Positions 18,646 through 28,841 of a stretch of 64,000 bases of DNA are shown piece after piece. The stretch is taken from contig NZ_CP016177.1 of assembly GCF_001677275.1 (NCBI RefSeq), positions 2,170,001-2,234,000 of the forward strand, written 5' to 3'. The position numbers were made by a program, and so were the translations under genes. The notes under the pieces are model-generated. The model had not been told where the DNA came from and did not search any database. It saw only the letters and a list, made by a program, of their open reading frames with translations. Numbering within the stretch: position 1 is the first letter of the stretch; each line of letters opens with the position of its first letter. Origin of the DNA: Vibrio breoganii. Its GTDB lineage: Bacteria; Pseudomonadota; Gammaproteobacteria; Enterobacterales; Vibrionaceae.

Positions 18646-20646
18646 ATGCTACAGTTTTCTGAATCAGAGATACAGGCAATCATCGAGCGCGCGAGTGTCT
18701 CTATGATTGAAACGCTCAAAAACAACAATGATGTGGTGCTCAATCACGACACTTTAGTACCAGAGACAGGTATCGCGACATGGAATCTCTACTATTTCTG
18801 TCCTGAGCACGGTGTTCGTCTCACTTGGGATCGCTACAAGCCTAAATCTCATTGTTGTCCTGTTGATGGAAAAGAATTCACTGGCCAGCCGTATGACGGA
18901 GCTTGGTGGCGCTGGCTCAATGGCTTAAATGCAAAGGCCTGTTACGACCTTGGCCTACTATGGCAGTTGACTGGCGATAATCTATACCTAGATAAAGTGA
19001 CGGGGATTCTTTTAGAGTACGCGAAATACTACCCAGATTATGAAGAACATGGCGGCATCCCTTACAACGGCCCTGGCAAAGCCAACGCACAAACCCTGTG
19101 TGAGGCTAACTGCCATCTAGATTTTGCACGCGGATATGACTTCGTCAAAGACCAACTCTCTGCAGAACAGCAGCAGTATGTCGAAGATAGATTACTGCGT
19201 GAGGGCGCTGAATTCTTAATGAAGCATCGCACGGCGCAACTGCATAATCATGAGATGAAGATCAACGCTACGGTTGGCGTTATCGGCCTTATCTTGGATG
19301 AGCAAAGCTACATCGACTTTGCTCTCAATACTGAATATGGCATTCACTACCAATTGGATCATGGCTGCACAAATGAAGGCATGTGGTTTGAAGGCTCAAT
19401 TCACTACCATTACTACGCACTGCAGGCGCTACTCAATTTTGAGAAAATAGCCTGCAATACGCCTTATTCGGTCAGCAGTAATGCTAACTTCTTAAAAATA
19501 CTGAAGTTCCCGTTAAGCCTAGTCCTGAATAATGGTGAGTTCCCTCGCCTCAATGACAGCATTGATGGACAGCAAAAACTGACCCATGCTCACTTGTTTG
19601 AGTTTGCGCAAAGACAGTACCCTTGTGAGTTGTTTGCGAGAACGCTAGCGAGCATCTACCAAAACATCAGTCGCGATAACATAGAGGCATTACTTTACGG
19701 TGTGGATGAACTGCCACTCGCAAAACCTTTGGTTTGCCAGTCTATTCATGCCGAAGAGGCTGGGATTACCCTAGAATTTGATGCCAAGAATGACAATGCA
19801 TTGCTATATAAACACGCGCCTTATGGCGGTGAGCATGATCACTATGATCGTCTTGGTATCATTGTGACTCGTCAAGGCAAAGAGATCCTGCCTGATCTTG
19901 GCACTACTGGCTACGGCGCTGAGCTTCACTACGGCTATTACAAGAATACAGCTACCCACAACACGCTTGCGGTAAACCAGAAAAACCAGTCCCCAATCAA
20001 CCCTGTGTTGAATCACTATCTACAAGGCGATACGGCTACGGTAATCGATGCTGAGGTGGATTGGTCACAAGAAGAAGCTAGCGTTGATAGTCATACTATC
20101 GTGCAGTGGGATTCTTCAAGCTATCAAAATGTGAAGTACCGTAGAGTATTGATTTGGCTGGATAACCTGTTAGTCGAATTACACAAGATTGATAACCCGA
20201 ATCAGCAGCAGCTGGATCTTACCTATCATGTACGTGGCACTCATAAGCACGCTCAGACAATGTCAACGATTGAGAATCCGTTGCAGGGTCCGCTAGCGCG
20301 CATGACAGAGGCTCGTTTATCAGCGCAAGCTCAATCTCATGCACTGACTTATGGAATAGAGGATCAAGCCGATTACACTCAGCACATTTGGAGTAATGAG
20401 GCATGCCAAGTTCTTACTGGGTATGCACCTGACAACCCAGCTGTGAGTGATCTAGCTTATTCTCTTGTTCGAAGCACTGCAGCGACATTTAACGCTGTGG
20501 TATTGCACGATTTGTCTGATGAACAAGCGGTATCTGTTGAACTTATTGAGTGGAAACAAGACAGTGTCAGCTGCACTTTTGTTAAAGATGGTAAGCAACA
20601 AACGCTGAGTTATGACCTAGCATCACATGCTTTAGACCACCTATAG
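18646..20646 (+). CDS. Heparinase II/III-fold oligouronide lyase (PL17-like)
   Basis: 666 residues, no signal peptide, so probably cytoplasmic. An N-terminal alpha/alpha-toroid is followed by a beta-sandwich heparinase II/III-like domain. His-Asn-His at 200-202 and Tyr254/256/257 in the FEGSIHYHYYAL segment match the positions of the Asn-His pair and catalytic Tyr of PL17 exolytic alginate lyases such as Alg17C (recalled). HDH at 397-399 resembles the metal/substrate site of the second domain. An odd Cys/His cluster (C52, H55, H69, C70, C71) may bind zinc. Family is inferred: PL15, PL12 or PL33 are possible and glucuronate-containing substrates cannot be excluded. It is the last gene of the symporter-uxaC transcript. 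Confidence 0.75.
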   Translation: MLQFSESEIQAIIERASVSMIETLKNNNDVVLNHDTLVPETGIATWNLYYFCPEHGVRLTWDRYKPKSHCCPVDGKEFTGQPYDGAWWRWLNGLNAKACYDLGLLWQLTGDNLYLDKVTGILLEYAKYYPDYEEHGGIPYNGPGKANAQTLCEANCHLDFARGYDFVKDQLSAEQQQYVEDRLLREGAEFLMKHRTAQLHNHEMKINATVGVIGLILDEQSYIDFALNTEYGIHYQLDHGCTNEGMWFEGSIHYHYYALQALLNFEKIACNTPYSVSSNANFLKILKFPLSLVLNNGEFPRLNDSIDGQQKLTHAHLFEFAQRQYPCELFARTLASIYQNISRDNIEALLYGVDELPLAKPLVCQSIHAEEAGITLEFDAKNDNALLYKHAPYGGEHDHYDRLGIIVTRQGKEILPDLGTTGYGAELHYGYYKNTATHNTLAVNQKNQSPINPVLNHYLQGDTATVIDAEVDWSQEEASVDSHTIVQWDSSSYQNVKYRRVLIWLDNLLVELHKIDNPNQQQLDLTYHVRGTHKHAQTMSTIENPLQGPLARMTEARLSAQAQSHALTYGIEDQADYTQHIWSNEACQVLTGYAPDNPAVSDLAYSLVRSTAATFNAVVLHDLSDEQAVSVELIEWKQDSVSCTFVKDGKQQTLSYDLASHALDHL

Positions 20647-20667
20647 TAAAAGTACTACAGTAGGCCA

Positions 20668-20696
20668 AAAGGCTAGCAGATGAACTGCTAGCCTTT
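20668..20696. terminator. Bidirectional terminator between convergent lyase and ABC genes
   Basis: AAAGGCTAGCA-N7-TGCTAGCCTTT, 11-bp arms, between the two convergent stop codons. The T run is short. Confidence 0.7.
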
Positions 20697-20700
20697 CAAC

Positions 20701-21558
20701 TTAATCCAGTTTCAAGAACTGCCTAACCCTTGGAGAGTCTGGGTTAGTAAAGAATTTTTCGGGTGGATTCTTTTCTATCAAGATGCCCTTTTCAAGAAAC
20801 ACCACTTGGCTTGATACATTTCTGGCAAACTCCATTTCGTGGGTCACCACCACCATGGTATAGCCCTCCTTAGACAGCTTTTGCATCACCAACAGAACCT
20901 CATCCACCAGCTCAGGGTCAAGGGCAGACGTTGGTTCATCAAACAATAACACCTCAGGCTCCATCGCAAGAGCACGGGCAATAGCAACGCGCTGTTTCTG
21001 ACCACCGGAGAGCATACTTGGGTAGCTGTCGAGCTTGTGTGACATCCCTACTTTTTCTAGCTGCACTTTGGCAATATCTTCAGCCTCTGCTTTCGACATT
21101 TTCTTAACGTGCAATAAGGCTTCCATCACGTTCTTCAGCACAGTGAGATGAGGCCAAAGGTTAAACCCTTGAAAGACCATACCAATTCGCTCTCGCATCT
21201 TTGCTAAATCACGATACTTAAGAGGCTTATCGGTTTGTGGGTTAATGCCGATGCGTTCATCCCCAAGATGAATGGTGCCGCGCTCAGGTTGCTCAAGCCA
21301 GTTCATACAGCGAAGCAGTGTTGATTTACCCGAACCTGAAGAACCTAGGATACTCACCACCTCCCCTTTTTTGATGGTCAGATTGATATCTCTCAATACC
21401 TCAATGCCATCAAATTGCTTGGATAGATTCACTACCTTCACAATATCTTCCGCATCACTGGCAATTACTGACTCACAGTGCTTAATAGGCAGTTCAACAA
21501 TGGGCGCAACCTCTTTATATGATTCAACGGTCTTGGTTTCTAATGTTTGATTAAGCAT
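20701..21558 (-). CDS. Amino-acid-type ABC transporter ATPase (PAAT family)
   Basis: 285-residue ATPase of the polar amino acid importer class (GlnQ/HisP-like). Walker A GSSGSGKST (72-80), Q-loop VFQGFNLWPHLTV, signature LSGGQKQRVAIARAL, Walker B VLLFDEPTSALDPE. It carries about 38 extra N-terminal residues compared with GlnQ, of unknown purpose. It overlaps the upstream permease by 8 bp. It is the last gene of the SBP-permease-permease-ATPase operon, transcribed away from the MocR regulator. The substrate is inferred to be taurine or a related amino compound from the adjacent aminotransferase and isfD-type genes, not from sequence. Confidence 0.88.
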   Translation of the reverse strand: MLNQTLETKTVESYKEVAPIVELPIKHCESVIASDAEDIVKVVNLSKQFDGIEVLRDINLTIKKGEVVSILGSSGSGKSTLLRCMNWLEQPERGTIHLGDERIGINPQTDKPLKYRDLAKMRERIGMVFQGFNLWPHLTVLKNVMEALLHVKKMSKAEAEDIAKVQLEKVGMSHKLDSYPSMLSGGQKQRVAIARALAMEPEVLLFDEPTSALDPELVDEVLLVMQKLSKEGYTMVVVTHEMEFARNVSSQVVFLEKGILIEKNPPEKFFTNPDSPRVRQFLKLD

Positions 21559-22216
21559 GGCTTAGCCCTCTTTCTTGAACTTTGTTGAGCGTAATTTTAG
21601 TGATCTGCTCTATGACGATACTGATCAGCCAGTACAGTGCGATAGCGACAATAAACGCATTGAGCGGAATGAAATAAGTCGATTGGATACTGTTAGCCGC
21701 AGCGGTGATCTCTCCTACCGTGATAATGCACAAGAACGCGGTATCTTTGAGGCAGATGATCAACTGGTTGGCAATCAAAGGCACCGACTTAAACAGCACA
21801 TTGGGCACAACAACGCGAGTAAAGATCTTAAATTTTGAAAAGCCACAGGCTTGAGCTGCCTCTATAAAACCAGGATCTAGCCCCTTTCTGATACCACGGA
21901 AGATTTCACAAAAATAGGTGCCGTGATAGAGGCTCAATGAAACCAACCCTGCGGTAAAGGCATCCATGCGGATACCCACTTGCGGCAGTCCGTAATACAA
22001 CAAGTACGCCAAGATCAAAAAAGGCAGGGTGCGCATAATGTTGATGGTCAAAACGACACTGCCTTTTAGCCATTTAGTGCCATTTTCCAAGGTATACAAG
22101 AGTGCAATACCCAGTAGAAAGCTCACTACAGAGGCAATAATAAACAATAGAAAAGTATTGCCAAATCCCGAGACAAATACGTCTTTTTGCTGCCAGATGA
22201 TTTCCCATTCAGACAT
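21551..22216 (-). CDS. Amino-acid-type ABC transporter permease
   Basis: 221-residue inner-membrane permease of the HisM/GlnP type with about five transmembrane segments. The EAA loop EAAQACGFSKFKIFTRVVVPNV contacts the ATPase. It works as a heterodimer with the permease encoded at 22240. Tightly packed in the operon (23 bp after one gene, 8-bp overlap with the next). Confidence 0.88.
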   Translation of the reverse strand: MSEWEIIWQQKDVFVSGFGNTFLLFIIASVVSFLLGIALLYTLENGTKWLKGSVVLTINIMRTLPFLILAYLLYYGLPQVGIRMDAFTAGLVSLSLYHGTYFCEIFRGIRKGLDPGFIEAAQACGFSKFKIFTRVVVPNVLFKSVPLIANQLIICLKDTAFLCIITVGEITAAANSIQSTYFIPLNAFIVAIALYWLISIVIEQITKITLNKVQERGLSHA

Positions 22217-22239
22217 AATTACTCCTTAATGTGATGGTA

Positions 22240-22887
22240 TTAGCTCGCTAGGTAGTCGGCTTTACGTTCTGCGATTTCTTGCAACTTGATCAGTACGCCT
22301 ATGATGAGCATGTAAAGGACACCGGCGCACAAGATTGGCACTAACGGCTCATAGGTCACAGCTGCAATGCGATTGGTGACGCGAGTAAGGTCAACCACGC
22401 CAATCACCGCAATAGCAGGGCTGCCCTTAATCAAAAATGACATCTCATTCACAAGAGCAGGAAGACTCATGATCACCATCTGCGGAAACATGATGCGTCT
22501 AAAGTAAGTAAGTCGCTGCATGCCGAGTGCTTCGGCGGCCTCTTTTTGCCCATTGGAAAAATTAATAAAGGCGTTTCTCCAAATCTCGGCGTTAAATGCT
22601 GAGGTATTCAGGGTTAAGCACAAGATGGCAGAGAAGTGTTTGTCGAGATTGATGCCGAAAGAGGGAAATGAGAGAAAGATAAACAAGGCTAAGGTCACTA
22701 AAGGAGTGGCTCGCGCCCAACTCACATAGACCCCTAACACTTGGTCAATGACGGGAAGCTTAGCCATTCGAACAAGGGCAATCACCAGCCCAATGACAAC
22801 CCCGAGGGCAATCGACACCATCGATATCCATGCGGTTGTCCAAGCCCCTTGGAGCAATTGCATCCACGCGTAGTAATCCATATACAC
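22240..22887 (-). CDS. Amino-acid-type ABC transporter permease
   Basis: 215-residue paralogue of the preceding permease with the EAA loop EAAEALGMQRLTYFRRIMFPQM and four or five membrane segments. The pair of non-identical permeases is typical of PAAT importers. The 119-bp gap to the binding-protein gene contains a perfect inverted repeat. Confidence 0.88.
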   Translation of the reverse strand: MYMDYYAWMQLLQGAWTTAWISMVSIALGVVIGLVIALVRMAKLPVIDQVLGVYVSWARATPLVTLALFIFLSFPSFGINLDKHFSAILCLTLNTSAFNAEIWRNAFINFSNGQKEAAEALGMQRLTYFRRIMFPQMVIMSLPALVNEMSFLIKGSPAIAVIGVVDLTRVTNRIAAVTYEPLVPILCAGVLYMLIIGVLIKLQEIAERKADYLAS

Positions 22888-22929
22888 CTACTTGTCTGCT
22901 TGAATAATTGAAACGGTTTTGGAAAGTAG

Positions 22930-22971
22930 GACCAAGGCAACGGCAGTGTGTGCTCTATTTTGGCCTTGGTC
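22930..22971 (-). other. Intercistronic stem-loop between binding-protein and permease genes
   Basis: GACCAAGGC (22930-22938) and GCCTTGGTC (22963-22971), perfect 9-bp arms with a 24-base loop and no U run. Such hairpins after binding-protein genes commonly protect the upstream mRNA and raise its expression over the permease genes. Confidence 0.6.
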
Positions 22972-23006
22972 GCTACTGATTTGTGACGTTTTTTCTGCTT
23001 TCTTTT

Positions 23007-23870
23007 TTATTGGACGGCGGTCAATTTGTGGTATTGCTCGACAGATACAATGGCTTCCATTGGTAGGTCTTCAAATGACTCTCCAAACCACTTCTCTTGA
23101 AGCTCCGCCAATCGTCCCGTCTCTTTAAGGTGAACAAAGAACTCGGTTAGGTAAGCAAGAAGCTCAGGGTTGTCCTTAGGTACAGGCCAGCTAACAAAGC
23201 CAGGTCCTGATACGGCTTCACCCTTTTTAAACATCTTAGACTTAGCTTTTACTACCTCATTAACGGATACAACGCTGTTGATGACATAATCCACTCGACC
23301 ATTTGCAAGGTCGGCGTAAGCTTCTGGGTAAGATTGATATTCAACGACTTTACCTAGGTCTTTACCTTGGGCTTCAAGCATTTCTTTCAGCTCTGGAAGT
23401 CTTTCTAAAAGCGCACTACCCGCTTGCAAACCGACGGTTTTACCATCGAGATCGCTAATGGTATTGGTACTGTCATCTTTTGCTCTGGCAACAAAGTAGT
23501 GCTGCGCTGAGGCAATAGGTGGCGTAAAATCAAAGACCTTGAGGCGAGCGTCCGTCACAATTGCCCCTGTTAATGCCAAATCATATTGCCCTGCAGAAAC
23601 AGAAGCCAACAGACCTGTCCAAGGCAGAATGTCTTGTTTCACCTCAAATTCGGAATAGGTTCGAAGTTCATCCAGTAAGTCCTTATTAATGCCCGTCGCC
23701 TTGCCTTGAGCAATGAAGTTGAATGGAGAGTAGTTATCCTCTGTTGCCACCTTCAAACCATTACTGGCAAACGATGGCATCTCATCTGCGAGTGCCAAAC
23801 TAGACATACCTAAGGTCATTGTTGCTGCCGCGACTGCTACCCATTTTTTCAGTTTCATACCCTGTCTCAT
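23007..23870 (-). CDS. Periplasmic substrate-binding protein, PAAT ABC importer
   Basis: 287-residue family 3 solute-binding protein. Signal peptide cleaves near LALA/D (28/29). Typical segments include LKVATEDNYSPFNF, GINKDLLDEL, DLALTGAIVTDARLKVFDFTPP and the GKTVGLQAGS motif. Start at base 23870, with AAGGA 7 bases upstream; a second Met four codons later is possible. First gene of the importer operon, divergent from the MocR regulator, which probably controls it. The ligand is unknown from sequence; taurine or hypotaurine is proposed from context. Confidence 0.86.
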   Translation of the reverse strand: MRQGMKLKKWVAVAAATMTLGMSSLALADEMPSFASNGLKVATEDNYSPFNFIAQGKATGINKDLLDELRTYSEFEVKQDILPWTGLLASVSAGQYDLALTGAIVTDARLKVFDFTPPIASAQHYFVARAKDDSTNTISDLDGKTVGLQAGSALLERLPELKEMLEAQGKDLGKVVEYQSYPEAYADLANGRVDYVINSVVSVNEVVKAKSKMFKKGEAVSGPGFVSWPVPKDNPELLAYLTEFFVHLKETGRLAELQEKWFGESFEDLPMEAIVSVEQYHKLTAVQ

Positions 23871-23909
23871 AATTCATTCCTTGCTGTATTTGTGGACACC
23901 TTCACTTTA

Positions 23910-23962
23910 GAGACAGGACAAGGTTGTGAGTTAGAGCCAATTTTATAGGCCGATTGGGACAG
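23910..23962. promoter_or_regulatory. Candidate MocR-binding repeats between importer and regulator genes
   Basis: GAGACAG (23910-23916) and GGGACAG (23956-23962) are direct repeats 46 bp apart in the divergent promoter region. They resemble the GGGTCAG pair at 27029-27057 near the aminotransferase gene. GAGCCAATTTTATA (23934-23947) also resembles the reverse complement of 27091-27102. Speculative. Confidence 0.3.
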
Positions 23963-24062
23963 TCTTGGAAAACAGCAAGATAATACTAAATGGGTAGACT
24001 GGCTTACTTCTTGCACCACTTAATGAAATGCAGTGAATAATAATCATAAAGAGGTTGGCTCA

Positions 24063-25553
24063 ATGGCAATCAATTACAGCTGTTTCATTGAATTCGATTC
24101 GAAGAGAAGCTTACAAGAACAAGTACGTGAGTACTTAGTAAAGGCGATACTCGAAGGGGTGTTCTCTGCGGATGAGGCTTTGCCTTCTTGCCGTAAGCTC
24201 TCTACTCAGCTAAAGGTTTCGCGTAATACGGTATCGCTGGTTTATGAAGGGCTGTCTGATGATGGCTACCTGATCAGCAAGCCAAGAAGTGGTTACTATC
24301 TGTCTGAAAAATATCGATTAAGACTGCAAGAGGTTGAGGATGAGCTGGATCATTTTGAGGCAGACAATCCCGCCAGCGCACCAAACTGGGCTAGCCGGTT
24401 AAAAATCTCTACTGATCGCTTTCCTCGCATCGTTAAACCGTCACATTGGAGCTGCTATCAATATCCATTTATTTATGGCCAACCTAGTATCAATGATTTC
24501 CCACTGGCTCAATGGCGTGAATCGGCGCGCAAGGTCATTGCTGATCCACATGATCACGGCTGGCTTTGCGATAAAGTCGATAAAGACGTTGAACTGCTCG
24601 TAGAACAGATACGCACACGCGTGCTTCCGCAACGGGGCATACACGCCAAGAGCGATGAAATATTGATAACCATTGGCTCTCAAAACGCCTTGTATCTAGT
24701 GTCTCAGTTGCTCATGGATAAGGGGACTCGTGTGGGGGTTGAAAACCCGGGCTACAAAGAGGCAAACAATATCTTTGGTTTGGCTGGCGCACAGCTACAC
24801 CCGCATGCTGTGGATGAAGATGGCTTGAAGTTAAACGAGCTCTCTTCCATGTGTGATTACTTCTATGTCACCCCAAGTCATCAAGCCCCAACAGGGGTCA
24901 CCATGAGCAAAACAAGGCGTGATGAACTGCTGCAACAAGCACGAGCCAATGACGCCATCATTATCGAAGATGATTATGACTCTGACAGTAACTCTGAGTG
25001 GGCGCCTCTGCCTGCGCTTAAGGCATTAGATAAAGACAATCGGGTTATCTATGTCAGTAGCTTCTCTAAGATACTGGCTCCTGGATTACGCCTAGGTTAT
25101 ATCGTTGCACCGGAAGAGTTAATCTACGAGCTTCGCACATTGCGCCGCCTCATGTATCGACACCCGCCAAGCCGCGTGCAAATGGAAATGGCCCACTTTA
25201 TCTCACAAGGGTACTACGACAGCTTCCTTCGCCGATTTAAAGACAATACTCGTCAGCGCTGGCAAACCATCAATGATGCCGTTGAGCACTATCTTCCTGA
25301 TTGTGCGCGACTAGCAAAAGACAACTACAGCAATGCTTTGTGGCTCGAAACTCCCGACAAAATGAGCAGTCAGCGACTGGCCTCTCGCGCCTCATCTCGC
25401 GGTGTGCTTATAGAGACCGGCTACTCACACTTTATGGATAAACAGCAATCTCACCCCGAAACCAACACCTACTTTAGGCTTGGTTTTCATGCCATAGATA
25501 AGGCGCTCATTACTCCCGGAATCGAACAACTCGCAAGAGTGATACAAGGTTAA
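24063..25553 (+). CDS. MocR-type regulator (GntR HTH + aminotransferase domain), TauR-like
   Basis: 496 residues: N-terminal GntR winged helix (about 10-80; LPSCRKLSTQLKVSRNTVSLVYEGL) and a C-terminal fold-type I aminotransferase-like domain with the PLP lysine conserved (SFSKILAPGLRLGY, Lys336). Start at ATG 24063 behind GAGG; a GTG at 24033 lies further up. MocR proteins control genes for PLP, GABA or taurine metabolism, and TauR of alphaproteobacteria is one of them. Located between the importer operon (divergent) and the aminotransferase gene (convergent), it is the natural regulator of this module. Confidence 0.88.
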   Translation: MAINYSCFIEFDSKRSLQEQVREYLVKAILEGVFSADEALPSCRKLSTQLKVSRNTVSLVYEGLSDDGYLISKPRSGYYLSEKYRLRLQEVEDELDHFEADNPASAPNWASRLKISTDRFPRIVKPSHWSCYQYPFIYGQPSINDFPLAQWRESARKVIADPHDHGWLCDKVDKDVELLVEQIRTRVLPQRGIHAKSDEILITIGSQNALYLVSQLLMDKGTRVGVENPGYKEANNIFGLAGAQLHPHAVDEDGLKLNELSSMCDYFYVTPSHQAPTGVTMSKTRRDELLQQARANDAIIIEDDYDSDSNSEWAPLPALKALDKDNRVIYVSSFSKILAPGLRLGYIVAPEELIYELRTLRRLMYRHPPSRVQMEMAHFISQGYYDSFLRRFKDNTRQRWQTINDAVEHYLPDCARLAKDNYSNALWLETPDKMSSQRLASRASSRGVLIETGYSHFMDKQQSHPETNTYFRLGFHAIDKALITPGIEQLARVIQG

Positions 25554-25587
25554 CCTCGACCAAGTATCCCGTTTTATTCAATGCGCC

Positions 25588-25618
25588 AACGCCAAGACAA
25601 TTGTCTTGGCGTTTTTTT
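25588..25618 (+). terminator. Terminator after mocR-type gene
   Basis: Perfect 26-bp palindrome, arms AACGCCAAGACAA and TTGTCTTGGCGTT, followed by a seven-T run. Confidence 0.92.
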
Positions 25619-25630
25619 ATGCTCTGTAAG

Positions 25631-26944
25631 CTAATCAAACTCAGCCAGTACTTGACTGATGATCGCCACACCTTGTGCAATCTCATTAGGTTTGATGATC
25701 AAAGGTGGCGTCACATGAATACGATTATTCACAATAAAGGTCAGCAGCCCTTTCTCAGTTAACTTAGACTTCAGTAACGCTATTTTGCTGTTACTCAAAG
25801 GCTCACGTGTTGCTCTGTCTTCAACCAACTCCAACGCCCAAAACATGCCTTTGCCACGAATATCTCCTACGGTCTCATGCTTTTCCATAAGTTCCAGTAA
25901 CGCAGGGCCAAGAACGTTGTTTCCCACTTCATCGGCGTATCGAACAATGCCTTCCTCTTCCATTGCATCTAGAGTGGCGACAATGGCTGACATCGCGAGT
26001 GGATGACCTGAGTAGGTTAGGCCTCCCATAAAGAAATTACTCTTGAAGTACTCTGAGATAGCCTCGCTGACCACAACGCCACCAGCAGGTACATACCCTG
26101 AGTTCACGCCCTTAGCAAAGGTAATGAGATCAGGCACGACATTGAAATGCTCAAACGCAAACCAGCGACCGGTGCGTCCAAAACCCACCATCACCTCATC
26201 AAAGATAAGCTGTATACCATGCTCTGTAGCCAGCTCACGAACGCCTTGCAGGTAGCCCTCTGGTGGCAACAAGAAGCCCGCGGTTCCTGGAATAGTTTCA
26301 AGAAGAATCGCAGCAATGGCCTCTGGTCCTTCACATTCAATAACACGTTTAAGGTGCTGCAGCGCACGCTCGCACTCTTGCTCCTCGGTTTGCGCATTAA
26401 ACTCGGTGCGATACAGATAAGGATTAAAAAAGTGCACATGCCCACGGCTATATTCATTAGGTACGCGACGAAAATCCCCCGTAGCAGCAATTGCCGAGCC
26501 CGTATTGCCATGGTAAGAACGGTAAGCAGAGAGCACCTTATCTCGACCCGTAAACTGTCTCGCCATTCGGATCGCATTTTCGTTAGCATCCGCGCCCGCA
26601 TTGGTAAAAAACACCTTTTTAAAGCTGTCAGGTGCTCGGTCTAAGATGCGCTTTGCAGCTTCGCCTCGAGTAAGGTTCGCCGTGGCAGGTGCGATAGTCA
26701 CTAACGACTCAGCCTGTGTCTTGATGGCATCGATCACCTTAGGGTGCTGATAGCCAATATTAGCATTCACCAATTGGCTACTGAAATCGAGATACTGCTT
26801 CCCATCAAAATCCCACAAGTTACATCCCTGAGCTCCCGCGATAGCAATTGGCGGAGCCGCTTCCTGCACTGACCAAGAGTGAAAGACATGCTTATCTAGC
26901 TCTAGGACGTACTGATTTGATACCTCTGTTCCAAATCCATTCAT
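25631..26944 (-). CDS. Class III aminotransferase, probable taurine transaminase (Toa/Tpa-like)
   Basis: 437-residue PLP enzyme of the omega-aminotransferase class. PLP lysine Lys278 in TFAKGVNSGYVP, conserved FFTNAGADANENAIRMAR, SYHGNTGSA and the Asp of LIFDEVMVGFGRTG. Such enzymes move the amino group of taurine, beta-alanine, GABA or diamines to 2-oxoglutarate or pyruvate. With isfD and an exporter gene divergent from it, the best reading is taurine to sulfoacetaldehyde plus glutamate or alanine. Substrate is inferred; hypotaurine is an alternative. Divergent from the tauE-like/isfD pair through a 220-bp promoter region. Confidence 0.83.
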   Translation of the reverse strand: MNGFGTEVSNQYVLELDKHVFHSWSVQEAAPPIAIAGAQGCNLWDFDGKQYLDFSSQLVNANIGYQHPKVIDAIKTQAESLVTIAPATANLTRGEAAKRILDRAPDSFKKVFFTNAGADANENAIRMARQFTGRDKVLSAYRSYHGNTGSAIAATGDFRRVPNEYSRGHVHFFNPYLYRTEFNAQTEEQECERALQHLKRVIECEGPEAIAAILLETIPGTAGFLLPPEGYLQGVRELATEHGIQLIFDEVMVGFGRTGRWFAFEHFNVVPDLITFAKGVNSGYVPAGGVVVSEAISEYFKSNFFMGGLTYSGHPLAMSAIVATLDAMEEEGIVRYADEVGNNVLGPALLELMEKHETVGDIRGKGMFWALELVEDRATREPLSNSKIALLKSKLTEKGLLTFIVNNRIHVTPPLIIKPNEIAQGVAIISQVLAEFD

Positions 26945-27028
26945 TTTTATTCTCCTGTGCGATATCTAGGCTGTGTAGATGTACTGTTGTGTGTAGATAT
27001 CTTGGCGACAAACGCTGATAAGGACGTA

Positions 27029-27057
27029 GGGTCAGTTTAAAAAAAGCCTTGGGTCAG
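27029..27057. promoter_or_regulatory. Candidate MocR operator: GGGTCAG direct repeat
   Basis: GGGTCAG at 27029-27035 and again at 27051-27057, exactly 22 bp apart, about two helical turns. Two direct repeats at this spacing are typical of MocR-family operators. The pair lies between the divergent aminotransferase and exporter genes. Confidence 0.45.
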
Positions 27058-27164
27058 ACAGTGCCCTTTCCCCCTGCCTCACACAATCTTAAAAACTGGC
27101 TCTATAGCTTAATCCAATGGCTGATTACATTGATGTCATTGACGATTAAGTGATGGGGTTGAAG

Positions 27165-28635
<1,471 letters not shown>

Positions 28636-28697
28636 CCTCGTTACTATCAATGACCATTGCATGCACAGCTTTGGTGTTCGTATTATTAACAACCGTC

Positions 28698-28727
28698 GTC
28701 CCCGAGGGCTTTTATCGGGGACCTTTT
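28698..28727 (+). terminator. Terminator after isfD
   Basis: GTCCCCGA-N9-TCGGGGAC hairpin followed by CTTTTATA. Confidence 0.75.
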
Positions 28728-28770
28728 ATATGACGAGTACCCTAAAGTCCAAGTTGTGATCAAGAGACAG

Positions 28771-28805
28771 GCTATCAGCTATCAGCTATCAGCTATCAGC
28801 TATCA
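28771..28805. repeat. Heptamer tandem repeat, 5 units of GCTATCA
   Basis: Five perfect copies between convergent isfD and the LysR gene. Second of four heptamer arrays in the window; the unit differs by one base from the AGCTGTC units at 63744 when rotated. Confidence 0.92.
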
Positions 28806-28841
28806 AGAAAACAACCCAAACCATTGATATTCAATAAATAA

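Noticed and set aside
26191..26601. Overlapping open frames inside the aminotransferase gene
   Set aside because: Both lie within a well-conserved enzyme and look like low-complexity shadow translations.
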